Positions 23,913 to 34,561 of a stretch of 64,000 nucleotides of DNA are shown one piece after another. The DNA comes from UBA7672 sp040398465 (lineage in GTDB: Bacteria > Pseudomonadota > Alphaproteobacteria > Caulobacterales > Hyphomonadaceae). Every line of letters begins with the position of its first letter. The first letter of the stretch is position 1. The stretch spans positions 1-64,000 of the forward strand of contig JBBAUA010000002.1 of assembly GCA_040398465.1 (NCBI GenBank). Reading direction: 5' to 3'. A model generated the notes under the pieces. It had not been told where the DNA came from and searched no databases. It saw only the letters and a list, made by a program, of their open reading frames with translations. A program made the translations under genes and the position numbers.

Positions 23913-26900
23913 GTGGGGTCCACGAAATCATTGCGCGCCGTGGCTGTTGCAGCCGCGGGCGTGCTTGCTGCCATTGCGCTTTCCGCATGCGGAGGGCCGG
24001 CCGGGGGTAATGACGCCAAGGCAGTTCTTGGCGAGGACCAGGGGCCACAGCTTGAGACACGACAGGCGAATGCTCCGCGCGCGGGCGGGTCGGGCGAGTT
24101 CGAATTCCTGCGCTACACGATCGACGTGACGCGAGACCAGCCGAAAGCCTGCCTGGGCTTTTCGGCCGGTCTCAATCCGCAGACGGACTATCGGCCGTAC
24201 GTCGACATGGGTGACGGACCCGAGATCGCGCTGTCGGTCGAAGGATCAAACCTTTGCCTCGGCGGCCTGACATTTGGGGGCGATCGCGAGATCCGCATCC
24301 GTTCGGGTCTGCCGGCGGGCGATGGGCGCACGCTGCCGTTCGACGAGGATGTGGCGATCGCGTTTGGCGACCGGCCCGCCTATGTCGGATTCAAGGGCGA
24401 TGGCGTGATCCTGCCGCGGATCGATGCAGACGGCCTCGCGCTGGAGACGGTGAACGTCGACAAGGTGAAAGTCACCATTTCGCGAATCACGGATCGGGCG
24501 CTGGCCTTCAAGACCATTTCCCAGGGCTATTCGCATAGCGCCGGCGGTTGGGGCTATATGGACTACGGCTCGGAAGTTTACGACGTGGCCGAACAGTTGT
24601 GGACCGGCGAGATCGACACGCCGGGATCAGCCAACTCGGCGAAGACGACCGTCTTCCCGATCGCCAAGGCGATCCCGAAGCTGCAGCCGGGCGCCTATTT
24701 CGTCGAGCTCGACCAGATCGACGCATCGGGTGACATTCCCAACGAGGCAGCGCGCGCCAAGCGCTGGCTGGTGATCACAGACCTTGCGCTGACGACTTAT
24801 TCGGGCGTCGACGGTATGTCGGCGACCGTGCGGTCCTTGCAGACGGCCAAATCCGTGTCTGGCGTGAAGCTGGAGCTGGTGGCGCGGAACAACGAGATTC
24901 TGGCGCGCGGCAATACGGATAGCACGGGGCGGGTCAGCTTCTCCGGCCCTATCATGAAGGGCGAGGGCAATCTCGCGCCGCGCATGCTTATGGCCTATGC
25001 GCCGAACGGCGATTTCGCGATCCTCGATCTCGACCGCTCGCCGGTCGATCTGACCGAGCGTGATGTCGGCGGTCGGGCGCCGTCGCTGGCTGCGGACGCA
25101 TTTGTCTATACCGAGCGCGGCGTCTACCGGCCGGGCGAGACGGCGTACATCACGTCGCTCATCCGCGATGCCTCGGCGGTGTCGCTGAGCAATCGTGCGG
25201 GATCGGTGGTCGTCTATGGGCCGAACGGGCTCGAAGCCGGGCGGCTGCGTTTCAAGGATGCGCGCGAGCACAATGGCGGAGTGAGCTATGCCTTCCCCGT
25301 ACCGAACTCGGCGGCGCGCGGCACGTGGCGGATTTCGACCGAGGTGGATGGCGTTGGCGTCGTTGGATCCGAGAATTTCTCGGTCGAGGATTTTGTCCCG
25401 CAACGTATCGCGATGGACCTGACGGCGGATACGGCGAGCCCGATGCGTGCGGACGAAGCGCGGCCGATCACGGCAAATGTGCGCTTCCTCTATGGCGCGC
25501 CCGGCGCCGACTTGCCCGTCGAGGGCAACGTGCGGGTTGAGGCGGACCCCAACCCGTTCCCGGATCTGAAGGGCTTTGCGTTCGGCCGTCATGACGAGCA
25601 GTTCCGTGAATCGACCTTTGATCTGGCTCCGGCGAACACGGATGCCGCAGGTCGCGCCGTGATCTCGCTCGATCCGCGTGCAGCGGAGAACGCGGACTCG
25701 TCGCGTCCGTTGCGGCTGCGCGCCGTGATGGCGGCGATCGAGCCGGGTGGTCGCGCGGTGCGGGACGATGTCCGCGTCGCCTACCGGCCGGAGGCTCGCT
25801 ATGTCGGCATCAAGCCTGCGTTCGATGACCGCTCGTCCAAAGAGGGTGAGACGGCTTCGTTCGAGGTCGTGTCGGTGGATCGCACCGGAGCGATGAAATC
25901 CGCCAACATCAACTGGCGGCTGGTCCGCATCGACTGGAAGTATGACTGGTATCGCGAAGGCGGCGGGGCCTGGCAGTGGCGCCAGTCGCGCCGTGTCGTT
26001 GAACTGGAGAGCGGCCGGATCGCAGTGGCCGAAGGTGGGCGCGGGACGATCAAGACGCGCCAGCTGGATTATGGCGACTACGAAATCTACCTGACCGAAG
26101 AGGCCAATGGCGGCGAAGCTTCTTACGGCTTCTGGTCGGGTTGGGGCGGCCAGCCGCAGGAGGGCGTTGAGGCGCCGGACCGTGTGCGCGTGCAGGTTCC
26201 GGATGCGCTGCCGGCCATCGGTGGCGATCTCAACGTTACGATCATGCCACCCTATTCGGGTGAGGCTGAAATCGTGGTGGCGTCAGAGAATGTCATTCTT
26301 ACGCGTACGGTGTCCGTGAAGGCCAACGAAGGCGCGAACATCCGTCTTCCTGTCACCAAGGAGTGGGGCGCGGGCGTCTATGTCATGGCGACGGTCTACA
26401 CGCCGCGTGACGCGGTAAAGACGCCGAAACCGCGCCGCGCGGTGGGCGTTGCTCACGTTGCAGTGGATGTGGCCCCGCGGACGTTCAAGCTGGATATCGC
26501 GGCGCCTGCGGTTCAGCGGCCGAACAACAAGATGACCGTCAACGTCACGGCGGCTGGCCCGAACGACAATGGTTATGTCCAGATTGCTGCGGTGGACGAG
26601 GGCATCCTGCTGTTGACCGGATTCCAGACACCGGATCCGGCCGAGTACTTCTTCGGCAAGCGGCGGCTGGGCGTTGAGCTCCGCGATGACTATGGCCGCC
26701 TGCTCGATCCCAACCAGGGCGCTGCCGGAAACATCCGTCAGGGCGGCGACCAGATCGGCGGGGCGGGACTGACGGTGGTGCCGACGCAGTCGGTGGTTCT
26801 GATGTCTGCGCCGGTGAAGCTGAATGGCGGCAAGGCGTCGGTGACGTTCGATGTGCCGGCGTTCAACGGCGAACTGCGGTTGATGGCGGTTGCATGGTCC

Positions 26901-28817
26901 AACTCGGGCGTGGGATCGGCATCGAAACCGGTGACCGTGCGGGACCAGGTGCCTGCGCTGCTGGCGCTTCCGCGCTTCCTTGCACCGGGAGACACAGCCA
27001 CGGGCACGCTGACGCTCGACAACGTGGAAGGCGAGGCGGGCGTCTACAACGCAGCGCTGCGAGCCACGGGCCCCGTGCGTGCGACTTCCGGAGCGCTCTC
27101 GGCGAACCTCGCCAAGAGCCAGCGCACGGATCGCGACGCGTCCTTCTCGTCGGGCGCTGAAGGCATTTCGAACATCTCGTTCAACCTGACGGGACCGGGC
27201 GGCTATGCGGTCACGCGCAGCTATCCGATCCAGACGCGTTCGGCTTGGCTGCCCGCGAGCAATGTGATCCGGACAACGGTTCAGCCGGGGGCGAATTTCT
27301 CGCCAGCGGCCAATTCGCTGTCGTCCTTCGTGCCGGGCTCGAGCTATCTGCAGGTATCGTTCTCGCCCATCCCGATGGACGCGGCGGCCCTGTTCGACTC
27401 GCTTGAGCAGTATCCGTATGGATGCACCGAGCAGATCACCAGCCGTGCGCTGCCCCTGCTCTATGCGGCGCAGGTGGCGGCGCTTGCCGGGCGCAAGACC
27501 CCGGCGGACCTGCGAAATCAGGTGCAGGAGGCGGTGAACACGCTGCTCAACCGGCAGGGCGCTGATGGCGCCATCGGCCTGTGGCGGACGGGCGATGCAC
27601 TTTCCAGCCCGTGGCTCGGCGCATATGCGACGGACTTCCTGTTCCGCGCGAAGGCAGCTGGCTACGTGGTTCCGGATGCGGCGCTCGACAAGGCGTATGA
27701 CTCCCTCGAGGAGTTCGCGATCCGGGAGTCGCGCTACTCGTCAGGCTACGACTTCGAAGTCTATGAGAGCCGCTATAGCAACGACACCGCGCAAGCGATG
27801 ATGGACCGCTCGGTGGCGTATGCGTCCTATGTGCTGGCTAAAGCCCGCCGCATGGATCGTGCGCGTCTTCGCTACCTGCATGATGACCGGCTGAACCAGA
27901 TCCAGAGCCCGCTCGCGCGGGCGCAACTGGGCGCTGCGCTCTACATGATCGGCGACAATGCGCGTGCGAAGTCGGCCTTTGACTCGGCGGAGCGGGCGCT
28001 AGGTTATACGAACACGGGCGACTACTACCAGACGCCGCGTCGTGACCTGGCTGGCGTGTTGTCCGTGGCGCAGGAGGCCAAGCAGACCACGCTCGTGCAG
28101 CGTCTTGCTCAGCGCGTGGCTCAGGACCTGCCGGAACCGGACAGGCTGACGACGCAGGAGAAGGCGTTCCTTCTGCTCGCGGCGAATGCGCTGTCGGGCG
28201 GCCAGTCTGCGGTGAATGTCGCCGTGCAAGGGCAGGCCACTGCATCCGGCAACGGCGTCTACCGGATGAACGAGACGCAAGTCGCGCGGCCGCCGGTGTT
28301 CACCAACAACGGGCAGGGGCAGTTGTATGTGACGGCTGTCTCGCGCGGATCTCCGGCGACGGCGCCTGCGCCTGCGTTCGACGGCATGCTTGCGAACAAG
28401 CAGCTGTGGACGCCGGGCGGACAGGCCATCAACGGCGACACGTTCCGGCAGGGCGACCGCATCATTGTCGCGCTGACGGTGGCGGCGACCGAGATGCGGC
28501 GCACGCCGCTGATCATCGCCGATCTGCTGCCGGCGGGCTTCGAGATCGAGGCTGTGCTGCGGCCGGAGGATGCGGGCGCTACCGGCCCGTACGCCTTCCT
28601 TGGCGAGCTGGCGGCGCCGAACATTGCGGAGGCGCGGGACGACCGCTTCATCGCGTCGTTCGACCTGTTCGACCAGCGCCGCGAGACGGTGGCCTACATG
28701 GTGCGCGCCGTTACGCCCGGCACGTTCACGATGCCGGGCGTGGTGGCCGAGGACATGTATCGGCCGGAAACGTTCGCGCGGACTGTCTCGCGGACGATCA
28801 CGGTGACAAAGCGGTAG
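23913..28817 (+). CDS. Bacterial alpha-2-macroglobulin, lipoprotein (YfhM-like)
   Basis: A 1634-residue protease-trapping protein of the periplasm. The GTG at 23913 is used: AGGAGGG lies 5 nt upstream and it opens straight into a lipoprotein signal (LSACGG, Cys26). The longer ATG frame at 23784 reads through the end of the tRNA region and has no such signal. The thioester motif CTEQ (Cys1171, in YPYGCTEQITSR) is intact, close to its position in E. coli YfhM (1653 aa). Bait region and MG domains are not delimited here. It is followed 32 bp later by pbpC, the classical partner: A2M is thought to guard the periplasm when peptidoglycan is damaged and PBP1C repairs it. Confidence 0.95.
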   Translation: MGSTKSLRAVAVAAAGVLAAIALSACGGPAGGNDAKAVLGEDQGPQLETRQANAPRAGGSGEFEFLRYTIDVTRDQPKACLGFSAGLNPQTDYRPYVDMGDGPEIALSVEGSNLCLGGLTFGGDREIRIRSGLPAGDGRTLPFDEDVAIAFGDRPAYVGFKGDGVILPRIDADGLALETVNVDKVKVTISRITDRALAFKTISQGYSHSAGGWGYMDYGSEVYDVAEQLWTGEIDTPGSANSAKTTVFPIAKAIPKLQPGAYFVELDQIDASGDIPNEAARAKRWLVITDLALTTYSGVDGMSATVRSLQTAKSVSGVKLELVARNNEILARGNTDSTGRVSFSGPIMKGEGNLAPRMLMAYAPNGDFAILDLDRSPVDLTERDVGGRAPSLAADAFVYTERGVYRPGETAYITSLIRDASAVSLSNRAGSVVVYGPNGLEAGRLRFKDAREHNGGVSYAFPVPNSAARGTWRISTEVDGVGVVGSENFSVEDFVPQRIAMDLTADTASPMRADEARPITANVRFLYGAPGADLPVEGNVRVEADPNPFPDLKGFAFGRHDEQFRESTFDLAPANTDAAGRAVISLDPRAAENADSSRPLRLRAVMAAIEPGGRAVRDDVRVAYRPEARYVGIKPAFDDRSSKEGETASFEVVSVDRTGAMKSANINWRLVRIDWKYDWYREGGGAWQWRQSRRVVELESGRIAVAEGGRGTIKTRQLDYGDYEIYLTEEANGGEASYGFWSGWGGQPQEGVEAPDRVRVQVPDALPAIGGDLNVTIMPPYSGEAEIVVASENVILTRTVSVKANEGANIRLPVTKEWGAGVYVMATVYTPRDAVKTPKPRRAVGVAHVAVDVAPRTFKLDIAAPAVQRPNNKMTVNVTAAGPNDNGYVQIAAVDEGILLLTGFQTPDPAEYFFGKRRLGVELRDDYGRLLDPNQGAAGNIRQGGDQIGGAGLTVVPTQSVVLMSAPVKLNGGKASVTFDVPAFNGELRLMAVAWSNSGVGSASKPVTVRDQVPALLALPRFLAPGDTATGTLTLDNVEGEAGVYNAALRATGPVRATSGALSANLAKSQRTDRDASFSSGAEGISNISFNLTGPGGYAVTRSYPIQTRSAWLPASNVIRTTVQPGANFSPAANSLSSFVPGSSYLQVSFSPIPMDAAALFDSLEQYPYGCTEQITSRALPLLYAAQVAALAGRKTPADLRNQVQEAVNTLLNRQGADGAIGLWRTGDALSSPWLGAYATDFLFRAKAAGYVVPDAALDKAYDSLEEFAIRESRYSSGYDFEVYESRYSNDTAQAMMDRSVAYASYVLAKARRMDRARLRYLHDDRLNQIQSPLARAQLGAALYMIGDNARAKSAFDSAERALGYTNTGDYYQTPRRDLAGVLSVAQEAKQTTLVQRLAQRVAQDLPEPDRLTTQEKAFLLLAANALSGGQSAVNVAVQGQATASGNGVYRMNETQVARPPVFTNNGQGQLYVTAVSRGSPATAPAPAFDGMLANKQLWTPGGQAINGDTFRQGDRIIVALTVAATEMRRTPLIIADLLPAGFEIEAVLRPEDAGATGPYAFLGELAAPNIAEARDDRFIASFDLFDQRRETVAYMVRAVTPGTFTMPGVVAEDMYRPETFARTVSRTITVTKR

Positions 28818-28849
28818 CAGGCGGCTCGGCATGAGCAGGCCAGGCAGAC

Positions 28850-30979
28850 ATGAGCACGACGTGGACTGACAGGATAAGGAAGGCGCTGCCCCCCAAGGGG
28901 TGGCGCTTCCGCCTGTGGTGGCCGCCGGAATGGTGGCGGCGTGCGGCGCTGGTCGTGCTCTACGTGCTCGTGCCGCTGGTGCTGGTTGATTGGTTGCTGC
29001 CGCCGCCGCTGTATCGCGCGGACATCGTCTCGGGAGTCGTTCTTGACCGCCGCGGCGCGGTGATGCGCGTCTTCCCGGTAGAAGACGGGAAGTGGCGGAT
29101 GAAGGCGCATCTCGAAGGGATCGATCCTGATTTCGTCGAGGCGCTGCTGGCCTATGAGGACAAGCGCTTCATGGGACATGGCGGGGTGGATGTCCTCGCG
29201 CTGGGGCGCGCGGCGGGATCGCTGGTTTCATCCGGCGAGGTGGTGTCCGGCGGATCCACGATCACAATGCAGACGGCGCGTCTTATGGAGCCGCGGCCGC
29301 GCAATATCGTGTCGAAGGCGATCGAGGCGTTTCGCGCGTGGCAGCTCGAGCGGCGGCTGAACAAGGAAGAGATTCTCGAACTCTACCTCACCATGGCCCC
29401 TTATGGCGGCAACCTCGAAGGCGTGAGGGCGGCGTCGTGGGCGTATTTCGGGCGTGAGCCGGATAATCTGTCACCCGACCAGATCGCGATGCTGATTGCG
29501 CTGCCGCAATCGCCGGAAGCCCGGCGGCCGGACTTGCGACCAAAGGCGGCGATCGTGGCGCGGGAGCGCGTTCTGATGCGGCTGGCGGATGAGGGTGTGT
29601 TCGCGAAGGATCTTGCCGCGGAGTCTGCGGAGTATCCTGCGCCTACGCGTGGGGACTTCCCCCAACTCGCCTGGCATGCGTCAGAGGAGGCGCTGCGGCG
29701 GGCGTCGTCGCCCGACAATATCCGTACAACCATCGACCTGGCGCTGCAGAAGGAAGTGGAGGCGCTGGCAACGCGGGCGGCGGGACCGGCGCGCGAGGGC
29801 GTGCAGGTTGCGATCATGGTGGTGGATATCGCCAAGCGTGAAGTGCGCGCGGCGGCAGGGTCTGCCAATCGCGGGACGGCGGGCGGGTGGATCGACCTCA
29901 CTGACAGGCCGCGCTCCCCGGGATCGACGCTGAAGCCGTTCATCTATGGACTGGCTTTTGACGATGGCGTAGCGGCCCCGGACACGCGGATCGCGGATTC
30001 GCCGAAGCGGTTCGCTAGCTACCGGCCGGACAATTTCGATCGCTCGTTCCGCGGCGATGTCACGGTGGCGCAGGCGCTGCAGCACTCGCTGAACATTCCG
30101 GCCGTGTCGGCGCTGGATGCTGTCGGTGCGCAACGGTTTGCGGCGGCGCTCGCGTTTGCGGGGGCGGACCTGTCGATGCCTTTGTCGGCGGATGAGGATG
30201 CGGGCCTCGCAATCGCACTGGGTGGCGCCGGACTGACGGTGCGCGAGCTGGCGCTGCTGTATGCGGCGCTGGGCGACAGGGGGCATGCGCTACCGCTGAA
30301 CTGGCTGGAGTCCGACGTCGTGGCGGCGAAGACGTCGAAGAAACCGTCGACGCAGATCATGTCGGCGCAGTCGGCCAAGCAGATCATCGATATTCTCGCC
30401 GCGTCGCCCGCGCCGAGCGGCAGGATGCCAGCCCAGCTCACGCAGGAAGCGCCGGTGATCGCCGCGAAGACGGGAACGTCTTATGGGTTCCGCGATGCCT
30501 GGGCAGCGGGCGTGGGCAATGGTCATGCGGTCGTCGTCTGGATCGGCCGCGCGGACTCTGCGCCGCGGCCGGGCGTGACGGGCCGTGATGCGGCGCTGCC
30601 GGTATTGTTCGAGGTCTACGACACGATCTCGCGGATCATGCCCAAGCGCAGCTCAGGACCGAGCCTCCATGAGGAGCTGCCGGGACAGCATCTTCCGCCG
30701 GATGCGCTGGCGCGGTTCGAGCGGGACAATGCTCCGCCGCACATCATGTTTCCGCCGGACGGGGCGGAGGTGTGGAAAGATACGGAACATGCCTCCTACG
30801 TGCTCTCGGCCGAAGGGCATGGACGGCTGGTCTGGTACGTCGATGGCCGGCCGCTGGGACGCAATGTGGCGGGGGACGCCGTGTGGCGGCCGGGGCAGGC
30901 TGGGTTCTACGAGCTTCACGTTGTTGATGAGGCGGGACGGACTGCGAAGTCGCGTGTCCGGGTGATGAGTTCGGAGTGA
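28850..30979 (+). CDS. pbpC: Penicillin-binding protein 1C, bifunctional glycosyltransferase/transpeptidase
   Basis: A 709-residue inner-membrane peptidoglycan synthase. One N-terminal membrane anchor (about residues 24-44) precedes the glycosyltransferase GT51 domain with its catalytic Glu103 in YEDKRFMGHGG. The transpeptidase has SxxK as STLK (Ser359-Lys362), SxN in HSLNIP, and KTGT in AAKTGTSYGF. The C-terminal domain (about 615-709) is the PBP1C-specific beta domain. Its coupling to A2M immediately upstream is the standard arrangement. Convergent with the patatin gene, 14 bp apart. Confidence 0.95.
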   Translation: MSTTWTDRIRKALPPKGWRFRLWWPPEWWRRAALVVLYVLVPLVLVDWLLPPPLYRADIVSGVVLDRRGAVMRVFPVEDGKWRMKAHLEGIDPDFVEALLAYEDKRFMGHGGVDVLALGRAAGSLVSSGEVVSGGSTITMQTARLMEPRPRNIVSKAIEAFRAWQLERRLNKEEILELYLTMAPYGGNLEGVRAASWAYFGREPDNLSPDQIAMLIALPQSPEARRPDLRPKAAIVARERVLMRLADEGVFAKDLAAESAEYPAPTRGDFPQLAWHASEEALRRASSPDNIRTTIDLALQKEVEALATRAAGPAREGVQVAIMVVDIAKREVRAAAGSANRGTAGGWIDLTDRPRSPGSTLKPFIYGLAFDDGVAAPDTRIADSPKRFASYRPDNFDRSFRGDVTVAQALQHSLNIPAVSALDAVGAQRFAAALAFAGADLSMPLSADEDAGLAIALGGAGLTVRELALLYAALGDRGHALPLNWLESDVVAAKTSKKPSTQIMSAQSAKQIIDILAASPAPSGRMPAQLTQEAPVIAAKTGTSYGFRDAWAAGVGNGHAVVVWIGRADSAPRPGVTGRDAALPVLFEVYDTISRIMPKRSSGPSLHEELPGQHLPPDALARFERDNAPPHIMFPPDGAEVWKDTEHASYVLSAEGHGRLVWYVDGRPLGRNVAGDAVWRPGQAGFYELHVVDEAGRTAKSRVRVMSSE

Positions 30980-30993
30980 GTCGGGTGGGACCG

Positions 30994-32343
30994 TCAGCGC
31001 GTCAGCGCCAGGACTTCCGGATTGCGGGCGATAGCTTCGCGACCGCCTGCGATCAGGCTATCGATGGTTTCCTTCGGAAGGCTGACAGCCGTCGCCGCTT
31101 TGCCCAGGTCGCGAAAGCGCTCATCGGATGCGTCAGCGAACGAGATCATGTCGAGTCGGAAATCGACGTCCGTGCATTTCCAGTTTTCAGGCGCGCCCAG
31201 GGCCGCGGCGCGTTCAGGCGTCAGGCTGCAGCGCCAGGCGATCACATCGCGCTCCCATCTTTCCATCTCGCCAGCGAAGGCGTCTGCGGCGGCGCGCTTG
31301 GGTGCGTTGACGGAGACGCCGAGGAGCGCTTCGACGAGTTGCGGGCCGTCGGGGCCGGATTCACGTTTGGGCCAGTCGCCTTCAGCGTTCCGCTCTGCAT
31401 TGACGATGAAGAAGGTGAAGCGCTTGAGCTTCACCGCGTCGCGGGCGGTAAATGGTCCATGCGGCGTTCCGGAAGCGGCGCGGAGCGTGACGATGGATGA
31501 GACGCCGAAGTTATCGGCGACGCCGCCATCGGTCAGGTGGATGTAGTCCATGCGCTGGCTGTCGCGGAAGAAGCGGAAAGATCGCGCAGTCTCGCGCAGA
31601 AGCATGGGCGCCGCGCGGTTGGCTTCGGCGGCAGCGACCCAGGGCGCGAGTGCATGCGGGCATTCGCGGCCGTAAGTGCGAACGACGATAGGGCGGAAGG
31701 CGACGGGCACGGCCATCGAGGCGGCGACTGCATCGGACAGGCGCACGGCATCGAGGTCGCTGCAGATGGCGTCGAACCAGGGCGCCTCGAAGGCAAATGG
31801 CGCGCCGCTGTAGAGGTCGGTTGCGTTGATGACGATGCGGGGGCGCGCCTTGATGTCCCGCATCTTCGCGCCGTTGAAGACTTCCCTATCGAGCCATGTC
31901 GACAGCTTGTCGGGCCCGTTGAGGCCGCCCTGCATCAGACGCTCCCAGTTCTGGGGCGACACCCAGGTCGTATGGAGTTGAGACTGCCAGTCCTTGTCGA
32001 GGGCCGCGGCGCGGAGGCCGTCGAGACCTTCCGCGCCATGCTGGCCATACCATGCAGCCGTGATGGCGCCGCCGGAGACGGCAGTGACGAGGGCCACACG
32101 GTCGATCAGGCGGCCGCCATTGGAGTCCCGCGTGTCACGCAGTTGCTGGAGCACGCCGAGCGAGAACGAGGCTGCGCGGGCGCCGCCGCCGGACAGGGCG
32201 AGCGCGATGACGTCGCCATCGCCGGCGATGTCGATCTCAGCTCTTGGCGATGGTGTGGCGGCGAGCGGCAGGTTGATCGGACGCGTATCAGGCGTGCCGG
32301 CGCATGCGGCAAGCGCGAGGCATGACAGTAGAGCAAGGCGCAT
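30994..32343 (-). CDS. Patatin-like phospholipase, lipoprotein
   Basis: A 449-residue lipoprotein (LAAC lipobox, Cys14). The oxyanion loop is LALSGGGARAASFSLG, the nucleophile elbow is AVSGGAIT (Gly-x-Ser-Gly variant, Val before Ser), and the catalytic Asp is in LTDGGVADNFG. Thus the Ser/Asp dyad of the patatin family looks complete. It would hydrolyse acyl esters at the outer membrane or periplasmic face. There are no repeats or C-terminal porin domain. It runs against pbpC and is followed by pgi on the same strand with 50 bp between. Confidence 0.88.
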   Translation of the reverse strand: MRLALLSCLALAACAGTPDTRPINLPLAATPSPRAEIDIAGDGDVIALALSGGGARAASFSLGVLQQLRDTRDSNGGRLIDRVALVTAVSGGAITAAWYGQHGAEGLDGLRAAALDKDWQSQLHTTWVSPQNWERLMQGGLNGPDKLSTWLDREVFNGAKMRDIKARPRIVINATDLYSGAPFAFEAPWFDAICSDLDAVRLSDAVAASMAVPVAFRPIVVRTYGRECPHALAPWVAAAEANRAAPMLLRETARSFRFFRDSQRMDYIHLTDGGVADNFGVSSIVTLRAASGTPHGPFTARDAVKLKRFTFFIVNAERNAEGDWPKRESGPDGPQLVEALLGVSVNAPKRAAADAFAGEMERWERDVIAWRCSLTPERAAALGAPENWKCTDVDFRLDMISFADASDERFRDLGKAATAVSLPKETIDSLIAGGREAIARNPEVLALTR

Positions 32344-32393
32344 CGTCCATCCCCATGGAAGGTCCGCAGAGTCCGCCTTGTGGGGGCGAATGT

Positions 32394-33974
32394 CTAGCGT
32401 CGTGTGCGCTGGACCAGGTGGAGCGTGGACGGATCGCGCTTGCCGGGCTCGCCGCCGGCCAGCGCTTTGTCCAACTCTTCGGCGAGCACCTTGCCGCGTT
32501 CAACGCCCCACTGGTCGAAGGGGTTGATGCCCCAGAGAGTTCCGGCGGCGAAGGTGCGGTGCTCGTAGAGGGCGATGAGGGCTCCGACGGCCTCAGGCGT
32601 AAGCGCATTGAGAAGGAGAGTCGCGGAGCCACGATTGCCGGGCATTTCCATGTGGCGGGCCTGTTCGTCGGCTTTGGGGCCGGTCTTGCCCTGATCTGCG
32701 AGTTGCTTGCTGGCTTCAGCCGATGAGCGGCCGGCGAGGAGGCCTTCGGCTTGGGCGAAGGCGTTGGCGAGGAGTGCGCGGCCGCGTGCCCAGTCGCCGG
32801 CGCCGGCGTCGCGGCTGGCGATGAATTCGATGGCAGTCTGGCGCATGCCTTGATGAAGCAGTTGGTGAAACGAGTGTTGGCCGAGCGTGCCGACCGAGCC
32901 CCAGACCATCGGGGCGGTCGGGCCGACGAGGCCGCCGGCATCGTCGGCTACGCTTTTGCCGTTGGATTCCATCTCAAGCTGCTGGAGGAAGTCCGGCAGT
33001 TTGCGGAGGCGGTGGGCGTAGGCGAGTACGGTGCGGTTCGAGACGCCGAGCGCGGTGTGGAGGAATACGTCCATCATGGCGAGGCGGGCGGGCGTGTTCT
33101 GGGCGAGCGGCGTGTCGCGGAAGTGGGTGTCCATCTCGGCGGCGCCGGCGAGGAATTTCGTCCAGCGTTCGGCGCCAAGAGCGATCTGCAGCGACAGGCC
33201 GACGGATGACCAGACGGAGTAGCGCCCGCCGACGGCTTCATCCATTGGGAAGATGCGATCCTCGCTCGCGCCCCAGGCCCTTGCCTTGTCAGGGGCGGAG
33301 GAGACAGCTGCCAGATGGTCGTTCGCCTGTTTCTCGCCAAGGTGTTCGACAAGCCAGTCGCGCGCGAGTTGGGCGTTGGAGGCGGTCTCCGGCGTCTTGA
33401 AGGATTTCGAGACGACGAGGACAAGCGTGGTCGCAGGCTCAAGGTGAGCAGTGGCTTCGTGGAAGTCTTCCGGGTCGACATTGGCGACGAAGCGGATGTC
33501 CGGGCCGGTCGAGCTGTAGTCGCGCAAGGCGTCCCAGATCAGGCGGGGGCCGAGGTCGGAGCCGCCGATGCCGATGTGCAGGATGGTCTTTAGCGGAAAG
33601 CCGAGGCCGCCCTTGCGGGCGAGATTGGCGAAGGCGGTGGCCTTTTCGGCTTCGCGGTTCATCGCCTCGATGGCAGGGATGCCCTTGCCGCCGCCGCGCA
33701 GGGCCCAATGCAGGGCTGGGCGGCTTTCGGATGCGTTGACGACGCCTGCGGCGAAAAGAGATGTGATCTTGTCCGCGAGCTTGCGCTCGGCAGCGAGAGC
33801 CTGCATCGCGGCCATGGCTCCTACGTCGATGGGTTGCTTCGCGACGTCGACTTCGAGGTGCGGCGCGGTCCAGACGAAGGGTGCCATATCGGCGCGGTTC
33901 GCGAGGGTGCGAAGTTCGGTGGCGGCGATGCGGGCGGCTTCGGCTTCGACCTGTTTCCAGCTTGAGAGGCTCAT
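32394..33974 (-). CDS. pgi: Glucose-6-phosphate isomerase
   Basis: A 526-residue enzyme that interconverts glucose-6-phosphate and fructose-6-phosphate. Family signatures are present: HIGIGGSDLGPRLIWDAL, VVSKSFKTPETASNAQ, GGRYSVWSSVGL and GINPFDQWGVERGK near the C-terminus. ATG 33974 has AGGGAAA upstream; an in-frame start at 34001 would add nine residues. The E in AVGGRYSV context and His/Lys in the C-terminal part follow the usual isomerase layout, though I did not map each residue. It also supplies hexose phosphates for the polysaccharide precursors, a general rather than specific link. Confidence 0.95.
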   Translation of the reverse strand: MSLSSWKQVEAEAARIAATELRTLANRADMAPFVWTAPHLEVDVAKQPIDVGAMAAMQALAAERKLADKITSLFAAGVVNASESRPALHWALRGGGKGIPAIEAMNREAEKATAFANLARKGGLGFPLKTILHIGIGGSDLGPRLIWDALRDYSSTGPDIRFVANVDPEDFHEATAHLEPATTLVLVVSKSFKTPETASNAQLARDWLVEHLGEKQANDHLAAVSSAPDKARAWGASEDRIFPMDEAVGGRYSVWSSVGLSLQIALGAERWTKFLAGAAEMDTHFRDTPLAQNTPARLAMMDVFLHTALGVSNRTVLAYAHRLRKLPDFLQQLEMESNGKSVADDAGGLVGPTAPMVWGSVGTLGQHSFHQLLHQGMRQTAIEFIASRDAGAGDWARGRALLANAFAQAEGLLAGRSSAEASKQLADQGKTGPKADEQARHMEMPGNRGSATLLLNALTPEAVGALIALYEHRTFAAGTLWGINPFDQWGVERGKVLAEELDKALAGGEPGKRDPSTLHLVQRTRR

Positions 33975-34085
33975 GGCTTTTTCCCTTGCGCGGTCCGGCA
34001 TTCCGGATGATGTGGCGCCGTCGATGCCGCTGGCGAGTCCTGACTGCAGCGGGTTAGCGATAGAGTTGTTTGCGGCGGGTAGGCA

Positions 34086-34529
34086 ATGCGCGTAGTTTGC
34101 ATGATTCCGGTTCTGCTTGCGCTAGCGGCTTGTGGCGGGGAGACGCCTGTCGCCACGAGTTCGGCTATCCCGGCCCCGACGTTGGCGGACCTGCCAGCGC
34201 CTTACACTGCGGCGGACCTGACGAATGGCAAGGAGCTGTTCGGCAAGAAGTGTGGGGCTTGTCACTTCCTGCCAGCGGACAAGGGTCACAAGGTTGGGCC
34301 CAATCTGAATGGCGTGTTTGACCGGGGTGTGGCCACGGTTGCGGACTATGATTTCTCGCCCGCGTTGAAGGCTTTCGATGCATCCGGCTGGACGCCCGAG
34401 CTGGTGGACCGGTGGCTGCAATCGCCGGACAGTTTCGTTCCCGGGACATCCATGCGGCTGAACGGGATGAGCGATGCCAATGAGCGACGGGACCTGATCG
34501 CGCACCTGCTGATCGCGTCTCGCCAGTAG
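34086..34529 (+). CDS. Lipoprotein class I cytochrome c
   Basis: A 147-residue c-type cytochrome. The signal peptide carries a LAACGG lipobox (Cys16), so the protein is anchored to a membrane as a lipoprotein. Heme attachment is CGACH (Cys56-His60) and the axial Met is likely in GTSMRLNG. GHKVGPNLNGV matches mitochondrial-type class I cytochromes. A divergent arrangement with pgi, 111 bp apart. It could deliver electrons to a terminal oxidase or periplasmic enzyme; no redox partner is next to it. Confidence 0.88.
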   Translation: MRVVCMIPVLLALAACGGETPVATSSAIPAPTLADLPAPYTAADLTNGKELFGKKCGACHFLPADKGHKVGPNLNGVFDRGVATVADYDFSPALKAFDASGWTPELVDRWLQSPDSFVPGTSMRLNGMSDANERRDLIAHLLIASRQ

Positions 34530-34561
34530 GCGGCAGGCTGGGCTGGCGCTAGGGTCGGGTC